NCBI GenBank assembly: GCA_015069295.1
Contig: SVIW01000001.1
Location: 287,503 to 351,502 of the forward strand
DNA length: 64,000 bases
Direction of reading: 5' to 3'
Source: Clostridiales bacterium
GTDB lineage: Bacteria; Bacillota; Clostridia; Christensenellales; Borkfalkiaceae
Position numbers and translations under genes: made by a program. Numbering within the stretch: the stretch's first letter is position 1; the number at the start of each line of letters is the position of its first letter. Positions 55,641 to 64,000 of this stretch are shown here, piece after piece. A model generated the notes under the pieces. That model made no database searches. It was not told the DNA's origin and saw only the letters and a list, made by a program, of their open reading frames with translations.

Positions 55641-56384
55641 TTACAAAGTAAGAATTTCCACTCCGTCTTCGCGCACCACCAAAGTGTTTTCATAATGCGC
55701 GGCGGGCTTTCCGTCGAGCGTTACTGCGCTCCAACCGTCGTTTAAAAGCTTTACCTTCCACGTACCGAGCGCAATCATTGGCTCTACGCACAGCACCGTA
55801 CCTGCACGCAAACGCATTCCCGTACCGAATTTGCCGTAATTGGGGACGGACGGGTCTTCGTGCATTTCTTTACCGATACCGTGTCCCGTATACGAACGGA
55901 TAACGCCGTACCCAAACGATTCTGCGTGTTTTTGCACCCGATACCCGATATCGTACAGCGGCGTACCTGCCTTGAGGTTTTCTATCCCTTTAAAAAAACA
56001 TTCTTCCGTTACTTTAACAAGCTGCTTTACTTCGGGCTTTACAGCGCCGACGCAAAAGGTACGGCAAGCGTCTCCGTGATATCCGTTTTTGTAGGCGCAA
56101 AGGTCTACGCTAACGATATCGCCGTCACGAATTTCGCGGTCGCCCGGAATCCCGTGCACCACCGTTTCGTTGACCGAAATACAAGCCGAAGCGGGAAATC
56201 CACCGTAACCAAGGCAAGAAGGATATGCGCCCTCCGAACGAATAAACCGCTCGATAAGCGTATCCAATTCCTTCGTCGTCATACCCGCCTCTATCTTCGT
56301 ACCTACGAACTGTAAGGTGTCTTTTACGATACGGCAGGGTTCGCGCATCAATTCGATTTCTCTTTCGCTTTTTACGTGGACCAT
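55641..56384 (-). CDS. map: methionine aminopeptidase
   Basis: ICVNETVVHGIP-like CISVNETVVHGIPGDREI; YTGHGIGKEMHEDP. Confidence 0.97.
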   Translation of the reverse strand: MVHVKSEREIELMREPCRIVKDTLQFVGTKIEAGMTTKELDTLIERFIRSEGAYPSCLGYGGFPASACISVNETVVHGIPGDREIRDGDIVSVDLCAYKNGYHGDACRTFCVGAVKPEVKQLVKVTEECFFKGIENLKAGTPLYDIGYRVQKHAESFGYGVIRSYTGHGIGKEMHEDPSVPNYGKFGTGMRLRAGTVLCVEPMIALGTWKVKLLNDGWSAVTLDGKPAAHYENTLVVREDGVEILTL

Positions 56385-56387
56385 AGT

Positions 56388-57017
56388 TTATTTCATCGAA
56401 TCCAGTTTCTTCGATACTTCTGCAAATACTGCCTCAGGAGTCGTATTACCGCCGACGTTGAAGAGCAAGCCTTTTGCCGTATAGTATTCGATAAGAGGCG
56501 AAGTCTGTGCGTTATACACGTCAAGACGGCTTTGTACCGTTTCGGGATTGTCGTCCTTTCTCTGATACAGTTCGCCGCCGCAGCGCGAGCAGTTCGTTTC
56601 GCCGTTCAATCTGGAAATATGATAGCTTTCGCCGCAATCCTTGCAAACTCTTCTGCCGCACAAACGGTCGAGAAGGAGGGAGAAATCCACGTCAATATTG
56701 ATAACGAGATCAATCTTCGTGATTTTATCCAACGCTTCTGCTTGTGCAATCGTGCGAGGGAAACCGTCAAGCATATAACCGTTTTTGCAGTCTTCTCTTG
56801 CGATGCGTTCCTCTACGATTTTGCAGGTAACTTCGTCGGGAACAAGCTGTCCCTTATCGATGTACGATTTTGCAAGCAACCCGATGGGGGTTTCGTTTTT
56901 AATGTTTTCTCTGAAAATGTCGCCCGTGGAAATATGCGGCAATTTGTAGGTATCGGAAATTCTCGAAGCCTGCGTACCTTTGCCTGCGCCGGGCGCGCCG
57001 AGTAAAATAATGTTCAT
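56388..57017 (-). CDS. adk: adenylate kinase (zinc-lid type)
   Basis: LLGAPGAGKGTQASRI; CKDCG...CSRCG lid. Confidence 0.97.
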   Translation of the reverse strand: MNIILLGAPGAGKGTQASRISDTYKLPHISTGDIFRENIKNETPIGLLAKSYIDKGQLVPDEVTCKIVEERIAREDCKNGYMLDGFPRTIAQAEALDKITKIDLVINIDVDFSLLLDRLCGRRVCKDCGESYHISRLNGETNCSRCGGELYQRKDDNPETVQSRLDVYNAQTSPLIEYYTAKGLLFNVGGNTTPEAVFAEVSKKLDSMK

Positions 57018-57106
57018 ATTCGTTGCCTCCCCTTGGATAATCTATGTATTCTTGGTTTAGCCAGCGCCTACGCCCGTATTCATACGGGCGTATACGCTAT
57101 TCGTTC

Positions 57107-58441
57107 TTATTTCAAGAAACCTTTATAGTTCTTCATCATCAACTGCGCTTGCAACTGCTTTTCGAATTCCATTGCGCAGGATACTACGATGAGGATACCC
57201 GTCGTAGAGAATACGTTGACAAGTTCCATACCTGCCCACGCGAACGCAACCGAAGGAATGAATGCAACCAAGGAAAGATAAATCGCTCCGAACAACGTAA
57301 TACGGTTGGAAATCTTTTTAAGGTACGCTTCCGTCGCCTTACCGGGACGAATACCCTGAATGAAACCGCCGTTTTGCTGAATGTTCTTGGAAATATCTTC
57401 AGGATTGAACTGCATCTGCGCATAGAAGAAGGAGAATGCAAAAATCAAAACGCACAATACGAGCGTATAGACGAATGCACCCCAACCCGTTGCCGACGCG
57501 GACATCCAGTTGCTCCACCAATTCGCAAAAGAGTTGTCGCCGCCGTTGATCATACTTGCAATCATCTGCGGGAAGCTGAGAATCGAGAACGCGAAGATCA
57601 AGGGCATAACGCCGCCGCCTGCGATTCGAATAGGAATCGAGGAAGACTGACCGCCGTACATCTTTCTGCCGCGAATCTGTTTTGCGTACTGTACGGGAAC
57701 TTTTCTTTCGGAAAGGTCTACGTATACGATTGCAAAGAAGATTACTGCGCAAACGAGCGCGAACGCAACCAAGCCCCAAGCCGCCGAAGCGGGTTCACCC
57801 GTTTCAAGTCCGAAGATGATGCGGAACTGGTTCAAAATCTGCGTGCCTGCCGTCGAGATGATACCGACGAAAATGATCATCGACTGACCGTTGCCTACGC
57901 CGTAGTCGGTGATTCTTTCACCAAGCCACATAACGAGGATTGCGCCTGCCGTGTAAACGATTGCCATAAAGGCACCCGCTAGGAATTTGCTATCGCCAAA
58001 GAGGTTGTTCATAATAGCGCCTTCCGTTTGGTTTGCAAAGTTAATGATAATACCGACGGATTGAATAACTGCAAGGACAATCGTAAGATATCTCGTATAT
58101 TGCGAAATCTTCTTTCTGCCCTCTTCGCCCTGTTTAGACAGTCTTTCCAACGCAGGAATACCTACGGAAAGAAGCTGCATAATAATGGACGCATTGATGT
58201 AAGGCCCGATACCCAACGCAAACACGGTACCCTGACCAAGCGCACCACCGGTAATACTGCTCATCAACGCAAGGAAATCATTGCCCGTGCCAGATTTAAA
58301 CGCTTCGTTAAAAACCGTCGTGTTAAGACCGGGAACAGGAACGAAACAACCGATACGGAAGACAAGCAGCAAAAGGAGCATCATATAGACTTTACGTCTA
58401 ATCTCCTTTACTTTTAATGCATTAATTATTGTCTGTAACAT
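57107..58441 (-). CDS. secY: preprotein translocase subunit SecY
   Basis: 444 aa; PGLNTTVFNEAF; GGQSSSIPIRIAGGGVMPLIFA. Confidence 0.97.
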   Translation of the reverse strand: MLQTIINALKVKEIRRKVYMMLLLLLVFRIGCFVPVPGLNTTVFNEAFKSGTGNDFLALMSSITGGALGQGTVFALGIGPYINASIIMQLLSVGIPALERLSKQGEEGRKKISQYTRYLTIVLAVIQSVGIIINFANQTEGAIMNNLFGDSKFLAGAFMAIVYTAGAILVMWLGERITDYGVGNGQSMIIFVGIISTAGTQILNQFRIIFGLETGEPASAAWGLVAFALVCAVIFFAIVYVDLSERKVPVQYAKQIRGRKMYGGQSSSIPIRIAGGGVMPLIFAFSILSFPQMIASMINGGDNSFANWWSNWMSASATGWGAFVYTLVLCVLIFAFSFFYAQMQFNPEDISKNIQQNGGFIQGIRPGKATEAYLKKISNRITLFGAIYLSLVAFIPSVAFAWAGMELVNVFSTTGILIVVSCAMEFEKQLQAQLMMKNYKGFLK

Positions 58442-58566
58442 TTTTTTCTCCGTTTATCGTTTATTGGCGCGTAAGGTTCGAAAAATCGAATTTTACGCGT
58501 GGGGAGAAATAACGCGAACTACGGAAAACCCCTTTTTCAAGCAGTTTTCCGTGTCGCCATTTTTCT

Positions 58567-59013
58567 TTAAAGGGTCTCCGCCGTGCCCTGTGCCGCTTCG
58601 ATTGCAGCCTTTGCGGACGCGGAATATTTCGCCGCTTTTACCGTAAGCGCTACGTTCAATTCGCCACCGCCCAAAACTTTGAGACCGCTGTTGTTCTTCA
58701 CTTCTTTTGCAAGGCCGTTTGCCATTACGAAACCGTAATCAACAACGGTGCCTGCAGGAAGTTCTGCAAGGTCGGAAAGGTTTACGATAACGTAAACTTT
58801 CTTGCCGTTATGGGTGAAGCCTCTCTTGGGCACACGACGTGCGATAGGCATTTGACCGCCTTCAAAACCGGGACGTACGCCACCGCCGGAACGAGCCCAC
58901 TGACCTTTGTGCCCTTTACCGGAGGTTTTACCCGTGCCCGAACCGATACCGCGACCGAGTCTTTTCGTCGATCTGGTTGCTCCCTCTGCGGGAGAAAGAG
59001 TATCTATTCTCAT
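58567..59013 (-). CDS. rplO: 50S ribosomal protein L15
   Basis: RLGRGIGSGTGKTSGKGHKGQWARSGGGVRPGFEGGQMP. Confidence 0.97.
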   Translation of the reverse strand: MRIDTLSPAEGATRSTKRLGRGIGSGTGKTSGKGHKGQWARSGGGVRPGFEGGQMPIARRVPKRGFTHNGKKVYVIVNLSDLAELPAGTVVDYGFVMANGLAKEVKNNSGLKVLGGGELNVALTVKAAKYSASAKAAIEAAQGTAETL

Positions 59014-59024
59014 AATCAATCTCC

Positions 59025-59204
59025 TCAAATGTTTTCTACTTTGACGAGGTGTTTAACTTTCGTCAACATACCGCGGATTGCGGGCGTATCCTCAAGCTCT
59101 TTCGAGGAACGGATTTTCTTAAGACCGAGCGCCGCAACGGTACCTTTTACCGAAGCAACCTGGCCAATCGTGCTTTTTACAAGCGTAACTTTGATCTTTG
59201 CCAT
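59025..59204 (-). CDS. rpmD: 50S ribosomal protein L30 (missing from ORF track)
   Basis: Manual translation MAKIKVTLVKSTIGQVASVKGTVAALGLKKIRSSKELEDTPAIRGMLTKVKHLVKVENI*. Confidence 0.96.
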   Translation of the reverse strand: MAKIKVTLVKSTIGQVASVKGTVAALGLKKIRSSKELEDTPAIRGMLTKVKHLVKVENI

Positions 59205-59222
59205 GTCTTATCCCTCCGTTTC

Positions 59223-59750
59223 TTAGCTAAGAATTTCTTCAACGGTCTTGCCGCGAAGCGCTGCAACCTGTTCTACGGTCTTGAGTTCTTTCAAGCCTTC
59301 GATAGCCGCTTTTACGCAGTTACCGGAGTTCTGGCTGCCGTGGGATTTCGTTCTGATATTTTTAATACCAACTGCTTCCATGACCGCACGAACGGGACCG
59401 CCTGCGATAACACCGGTACCTTCTGCTGCGGGCATCATCAAAACTGCGCCGCGGCCGAATTTACCAATAACCTGGTGGGGAATGGTACCGTCAACGATAG
59501 ATACGGGAACCATATTCTTCTTTGCTCTCAAAGTAGCCTTTTCGATTGCTTCGGGAACTTCTTTTGCTTTACCCGTTGCAACACCGATTTTACCGTTGCC
59601 GTCGCCTACGATGACAAGTGCGGCAAAGCGCATGTTCTTACCACCTTTAACAACCTTGGTTACACGGTTTACTTCGATGAGCTTTTTAATCAAACCATCG
59701 TCTTCAGCCTGTCTTCTTTGAGGTCTTCTTTCTCTTTTTTCGTCTGCCAT
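59223..59750 (-). CDS. rpsE: 30S ribosomal protein S5
   Basis: [36 protein letters not shown]. Confidence 0.98.
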   Translation of the reverse strand: MADEKRERRPQRRQAEDDGLIKKLIEVNRVTKVVKGGKNMRFAALVIVGDGNGKIGVATGKAKEVPEAIEKATLRAKKNMVPVSIVDGTIPHQVIGKFGRGAVLMMPAAEGTGVIAGGPVRAVMEAVGIKNIRTKSHGSQNSGNCVKAAIEGLKELKTVEQVAALRGKTVEEILS

Positions 59751-59762
59751 TGTACCCACTCC

Positions 59763-60146
59763 TTAGAATTTAAGTCCGGCTTCTCTTGCGCCGTCTGCGA
59801 CTGCCTTTACACGACCGGTGTAAAGATAACCGCCTCTGTCGAATACGACCGCCTGAACGCCTTTTGCCATTGCTCTTTCAGCAGCAACTGCGCCGACAAT
59901 TTTAGCAGCTTCCGTCTTGTTCAAGCCTTCAACCTTCGCTTTTACTTCTTTGTCCATCGTGGACGCTGCAGCAAGCGTTACGCCGCCTTTTTCGTCGCCC
60001 TTACGGTCGTCGATAATTTGTACGTAAATGTGGTTAAGACTTCTGTATACGTTCATACGGGGCATATCTGCCGTACCCGTAACCGTCTTTCTGACGCGTG
60101 CGTGGCGTCTCTGTCTGACTGCATTTTTATCAATTTTAGAAATCAT
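59763..60146 (-). CDS. rplR: 50S ribosomal protein L18
   Basis: [35 protein letters not shown]. Confidence 0.97.
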   Translation of the reverse strand: MISKIDKNAVRQRRHARVRKTVTGTADMPRMNVYRSLNHIYVQIIDDRKGDEKGGVTLAAASTMDKEVKAKVEGLNKTEAAKIVGAVAAERAMAKGVQAVVFDRGGYLYTGRVKAVADGAREAGLKF

Positions 60147-60159
60147 ACTTTAACGCTCC

Positions 60160-60708
60160 TTATTTCTTACCTTTACCGGACGTCTTACCTTCCTTATGTT
60201 CTACGTATTCGCCCTTATAGCGGATACCGTAGCCGTGATAAGGTTCGGGTACTCTGATCGCACGGATATTCGCAGCGATTTGGCCAACGAGTTCCTTGCT
60301 GATACCGGAAACGTTTACTTCCGTCAGCGAAGGGCATTCGAATTTGATGCCTTCGGGTGCTACGAATTCTACGGGGTGGGAGAAACCAACGTTCAAAACA
60401 AGTTTGTTGCCTTGAACAGCCGCTTTCCAACCTACACCTTTGATTTCCAACGTCTTTACAAAGCCTTCCGTTACGCCTACAACCATACCGTTGATAAGCG
60501 CGCGGTACAAGCCGTGCTTTGCGTTGGTGGCAGCGCTGTCGTCAAGCGCTTTTACCAAAAGGGTAGCGCCTTCCACTTCGATGCCGATGTTGCCGACGAT
60601 TTCTCTCGTCAAGGTGCCCTTAGCGCCCTTAACGGTTACGATACCGTCTTTGAAATCTACCGTTACGCCTGCGGGAAGCGCGATGGGCATTTTACCGATT
60701 CTCGACAT
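60160..60708 (-). CDS. rplF: 50S ribosomal protein L6
   Basis: MSRIGKMPIALPAGVTV; PEPYHGYGIRYKGE. Confidence 0.97.
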   Translation of the reverse strand: MSRIGKMPIALPAGVTVDFKDGIVTVKGAKGTLTREIVGNIGIEVEGATLLVKALDDSAATNAKHGLYRALINGMVVGVTEGFVKTLEIKGVGWKAAVQGNKLVLNVGFSHPVEFVAPEGIKFECPSLTEVNVSGISKELVGQIAANIRAIRVPEPYHGYGIRYKGEYVEHKEGKTSGKGKK

Positions 60709-60723
60709 TGTCCATTACCTCCC

Positions 60724-61113
60724 TTACCAGATGTAGCAAAGGACTTCGCCGCCTACGTTGGCTGCCTTCGCCTTCTTACCCGTCATAATACCCTTGTTGG
60801 TGGAAAGGATAACCGTTCCGAAACCGCCAAGGATTCTGGGCATATTTTCTACACCTGCGTACGTACGCAAGCCGGGCTTGGATACTCTCTGCAAGCCGCT
60901 GATGACCGATTTCTTGTCTTCGTATTTAAGCGTGATCGCGATTTTGCCGTTGTAGCCGTCTTCTACGAGCTTAACGTCTTTAACCCAACCCTCTACTGCG
61001 AGGATTTCAGCAATCGCTTTCTTTTCGTTGGAAGCGGGGATTTCCACCGTTTCCTTCTTTGCCGTGATCGCGTTTCTAATTCTTGTAAGCATATCTGCGA
61101 TAGGATCCGTCAT
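60724..61113 (-). CDS. rpsH: 30S ribosomal protein S8
   Basis: [29 protein letters not shown]. Confidence 0.98.
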   Translation of the reverse strand: MTDPIADMLTRIRNAITAKKETVEIPASNEKKAIAEILAVEGWVKDVKLVEDGYNGKIAITLKYEDKKSVISGLQRVSKPGLRTYAGVENMPRILGGFGTVILSTNKGIMTGKKAKAANVGGEVLCYIW

Positions 61114-61128
61114 TTTTCTTACCTCCTA

Positions 61129-61314
61129 TTACCAGCTCGACTTCTTAACGCCGGGAATTTCTCCCTTGTACGCAAGATTACGGAAGCAGATACGGCATAC
61201 ACCGTACTTTCTCAAAACCGCGTGAGGTCTTCCGCAGATGGTGCATCTCGTATAAGCTCTCGTAGAGAACTTAGGCGTCTTTTGCTGTTTATTAATCATT
61301 GACTTCTTTGCCAT
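61129..61314 (-). CDS. rpsN: 30S ribosomal protein S14 type Z
   Basis: 61 aa; [22 protein letters not shown] zinc motif. Confidence 0.97.
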   Translation of the reverse strand: MAKKSMINKQQKTPKFSTRAYTRCTICGRPHAVLRKYGVCRICFRNLAYKGEIPGVKKSSW

Positions 61315-61326
61315 GTTCGTTTCTCC

Positions 61327-61884
61327 TTACTTCTTGAAAGGCATACCGAGCGCGCGAAGGAGCTCTCTTGCCTCTTCATCGGTGTTTGCGGTCGTAACGA
61401 TTGCTACGTCCATACCTCTGATCTTTTCTACCTGATCGTACGTGATTTCGGGGAAGATCAGTTGTTCTTTCAAACCTACCGAGTAGTTGCCGCGTCCGTC
61501 GAACGCTTTATCCGACACACCGCGGAAGTCGCGGAGTCTGGGAAGCGCGATGGATACGAACTTGTCATAGAAGTTGTACATTCTTTCGCCGCGAAGGGTA
61601 ACTTTGATACCTACGGTCTGACCTTCTCTTACCTTGAAGTTAGCGACGGATTTCTTCGCCTTCGTCAAGATGGGCTGCTGACCGGAAATCAATTTGATTT
61701 CGTTTTCGGTTACCTGAATGGATTTCGCGTTGTCTTTGATATCGCCGAGACCCGTATTGATAACAATCTTAACGAGCTTGGGGCATTGCATTACGGATTT
61801 GTATCCGAATTTTTTCATAAGATAAGGTACTACTTCTTTTTCGTACTTTTCTTTTACTCTGTTCTTATAAACTTTTTCTGCCAT
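61327..61884 (-). CDS. rplE: 50S ribosomal protein L5
   Basis: [36 protein letters not shown]. Confidence 0.98.
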   Translation of the reverse strand: MAEKVYKNRVKEKYEKEVVPYLMKKFGYKSVMQCPKLVKIVINTGLGDIKDNAKSIQVTENEIKLISGQQPILTKAKKSVANFKVREGQTVGIKVTLRGERMYNFYDKFVSIALPRLRDFRGVSDKAFDGRGNYSVGLKEQLIFPEITYDQVEKIRGMDVAIVTTANTDEEARELLRALGMPFKK

Positions 61885-61898
61885 CTTAACTTACCTCG

Positions 61899-62324
61899 TT
61901 AGTTGTTTTCCGTTGCTTCGGGAGCCGCTTCGGTCTTAACCGCGCGCTTTCTCGTTCTCTTCTTAGGCGCTTCTTCCGCAGCCGCAGCAGCTTTTGCAGC
62001 AGCCTTCTTCGAATACGCCTTATCAAGAACCGCACCGCATTTGCATACGCGAACCTTCTTGCCGTCTACGACTGCGTGCTTAATTCTCGTTGCTTTACCG
62101 CAAGAGGGGCATACAACCATAACGTTGGACGCGTCAATTGCACCGGGGATTTCTACGATTTTGCTCGTTTCGTTCGCCTTTCTTGCTTTTTGATGCTTCT
62201 TCTGAATGCGAACGCCTTCTACCGTTACCGTATTCGCCTTAGGGGACGTGGCAAGGACTTTTCCCTGTACGCCTTTATCTTTACCGGCAATTACAAGTAC
62301 GTTATCATTTACTTTTACGTTCAT
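61899..62324 (-). CDS. rplX: 50S ribosomal protein L24 with Ala/Lys-rich C-terminal tail
   Basis: DNVLVIAGKDKGVQGKVLATSPKANTVTVEGV; tail KKAAAKAAAAAEEAPKKRTRKRAVKTEAAPEATENN. Confidence 0.96.
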   Translation of the reverse strand: MNVKVNDNVLVIAGKDKGVQGKVLATSPKANTVTVEGVRIQKKHQKARKANETSKIVEIPGAIDASNVMVVCPSCGKATRIKHAVVDGKKVRVCKCGAVLDKAYSKKAAAKAAAAAEEAPKKRTRKRAVKTEAAPEATENN

Positions 62325-62345
62325 TGTTTTAGTCCTCCTGACAAA

Positions 62346-62714
62346 TTACAGAACTTCGGGAGCAAGGGAGATAATCTTCATATAGTCTTTATCTCTCAAT
62401 TCTCTCGCAATCGGCCCAAAGATACGGGTACCCTTGGGTTGTTTTTGGTTATCGATGATAACGGCTGCGTTTTCGTCGAATTTAACGAACGTACCGTCTG
62501 CTCTTCTGATACCCTTTGCGCTTCTTACGATGACTGCCTTTACTACGTCGCCTTTCTTAACCGCGCCGCCGGGCGTAGCCGTCTTTACGGACGCTACGAT
62601 AACGTCGCCGATGTTACCGGTCTTACGGAAGGAGCCACCCAATACTCTGATACACATCAATTCTTTTGCGCCGCTGTTGTCAGCCGCTTTCAGTCTCGAT
62701 TGAGGTTGAATCAT
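62346..62714 (-). CDS. rplN: 50S ribosomal protein L14
   Basis: [28 protein letters not shown]. Confidence 0.98.
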   Translation of the reverse strand: MIQPQSRLKAADNSGAKELMCIRVLGGSFRKTGNIGDVIVASVKTATPGGAVKKGDVVKAVIVRSAKGIRRADGTFVKFDENAAVIIDNQKQPKGTRIFGPIARELRDKDYMKIISLAPEVL

Positions 62715-62728
62715 TTTATCTGTCCTCC

Positions 62729-62983
62729 TTACTTAGCCTTTTCGATCAGCTCGGCAACTCTCCAATTCTTGTCCTTGCTAAGCTTTCTCGTTTCAACGAT
62801 ACGTACCTTGTCGCCAACGCCGTATTCGTTGTTTTCGTCATGCGCTTTATAACGCTTACTGGTCGTGATAGTTTTCTTATAGAGGGGGTGCTTGCTCTTG
62901 TCGCTAACCAAAACGATAACCGTCTTGTCCATCTTATCGGATACAACAAGCCCTACTCTTTCTTTTCTCAAATTTCTTTCCAT
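62729..62983 (-). CDS. rpsQ: 30S ribosomal protein S17
   Basis: [32 protein letters not shown]. Confidence 0.97.
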   Translation of the reverse strand: MERNLRKERVGLVVSDKMDKTVIVLVSDKSKHPLYKKTITTSKRYKAHDENNEYGVGDKVRIVETRKLSKDKNWRVAELIEKAK

Positions 62984-62998
62984 GATTGTTGTCCTCCG

Positions 62999-63193
62999 TT
63001 ACGCTTTGAGTTCTCTTGCGCGGATTTCCGTGTTTACACGCGCAATGTTTCTCTTGCAGGTTCTGATGGAAATGGGGTTATCAAGCTGGCCGGACGCCTG
63101 ACGGAAACGAAGATTGAAAAGTTCGCTCTTAAGTTCCGCGAGCTTTGCTACGAGCTCTTCACTCGTCATCTCTTTCACTTCTTTAGCTTTCAT
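62999..63193 (-). CDS. rpmC: 50S ribosomal protein L29
   Basis: LVAKLAELKSELFNLRFRQASGQLDNP. Confidence 0.97.
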   Translation of the reverse strand: MKAKEVKEMTSEELVAKLAELKSELFNLRFRQASGQLDNPISIRTCKRNIARVNTEIRARELKA

Positions 63194-63642
63194 TATTGTT
63201 CACCGCCTTCAGCCGTTTCTACCTTCGTTTCTACGACTTCTTTCTTAACAAACTTGCACTTTACGGGAAGCTTATGCGATGCAAGACGCATTGCTTCTCT
63301 TGCTACTTCTTCGCTTACGCCCGACATTTCGAACATAACGCGACCGGGTTTTACGACAGCTACCCAGTATTCTACAGAACCTTTACCGGAACCCATACGC
63401 GTTTCAGCGGGTTTCTTGGTGATAGGCTTGTGGGGGAAGATGTCGATCCAAACTTTACCGCCACGCTTGATGAATCTCGTCATTGCGATACGCGCTGCTT
63501 CGATTTGGTTGGATTTGATCCAGCCAAGTTCTTCGGATACAAGACCGTATTCGCCGTAAGCGATTACGTTACCCTTCTGCGCTTTACCTTTCATCGTGCC
63601 ACGATGCTGTCTACGTCTTTTTACTCTCTTAGGAATTAACAT
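63193..63642 (-). CDS. rplP: 50S ribosomal protein L16
   Basis: [41 protein letters not shown]. Confidence 0.98.
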   Translation of the reverse strand: MLIPKRVKRRRQHRGTMKGKAQKGNVIAYGEYGLVSEELGWIKSNQIEAARIAMTRFIKRGGKVWIDIFPHKPITKKPAETRMGSGKGSVEYWVAVVKPGRVMFEMSGVSEEVAREAMRLASHKLPVKCKFVKKEVVETKVETAEGGEQ

Positions 63643-64000
63643 TACTGTTCGCCTCCTTCTGCCTTCTTAGCGCTCTTAATCACTTCGCCTTTGTAGATCC
63701 AGCACTTAACGCCGATCATACCGAAGGTGGTGTGCGCTTCTGCGAAGCCGTAATCGATATCTGCGCGAAGCGTCTGAAGAGGAATCGAACCCTCGTGATA
63801 CTGTTCGCTTCTTGCAATTTCTGCACCGTCAAGACGGCCGCTGACCATCATCTTGATGCCCTTAACGCCCGCTCTCATCGAACGACCGATTGCCTGCTTC
63901 ATACAACGTCTGAAAGACATACGCTTTTCAAGCTGTGCCGCAACGCCTTCTGCAACGAGCTGTGCGTCGCAATCGGGCTTTCTTACTTCGGTAATGTTGA
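63642..64000 (-). CDS. rpsC: 30S ribosomal protein S3, 5' end beyond right edge
   Basis: Frame stays open to 64000; [49 protein letters not shown]-track start 63920 is internal. Confidence 0.95.
   Translation of the reverse strand, partial: NITEVRKPDCDAQLVAEGVAAQLEKRMSFRRCMKQAIGRSMRAGVKGIKMMVSGRLDGAEIARSEQYHEGSIPLQTLRADIDYGFAEAHTTFGMIGVKCWIYKGEVIKSAKKAEGGEQ

Overview
The window looks like chromosomal DNA from a low/mid-GC Clostridia-like Bacillota. The evidence is an intact spoIIAA-spoIIAB-sigF operon, a V-type ATPase operon, mfd/pth/prs, and the spc/alpha ribosomal-protein block rplP...rpsC running off the right edge. Almost all real genes lie on the minus strand, and most long plus-strand ORFs in the supplied track are antisense shadows. 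The most unusual item is absent from the ORF track because it runs off the left edge. It is one continuous minus-strand reading frame (1..1958, TTG start overlapping the upstream permease stop) encoding an AraC-type cupin + HTH regulator fused in frame to a Gfo/Idh/MocA oxidoreductase. It sits at the end of an ATPase-less sugar ABC transporter operon whose MalF-type permease carries a ~490-aa extracytoplasmic domain. Other notable signals: 11-bp-phased TTTACA-type direct repeats at two promoters of a two-component-system locus (predicted autoregulated regulon); a hairpin-containing tandem repeat with compensatory stem changes between mfd and pth; eroded copies of the tRNA-Tyr 3' end plus terminator; an isolated DUF1071 (phage single-strand-annealing-like) gene; a perfect palindromic operator at an OFA-family MFS promoter; a predicted leaderless gene; and a V-ATPase rotor subunit with E. 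hirae-type Na+ ligands. Two small r-protein genes (rpmJ, rpmD) and the truncated rpsC are missing or mis-bounded in the ORF track. All assignments come from reading motifs and translations by eye; no searches were run.
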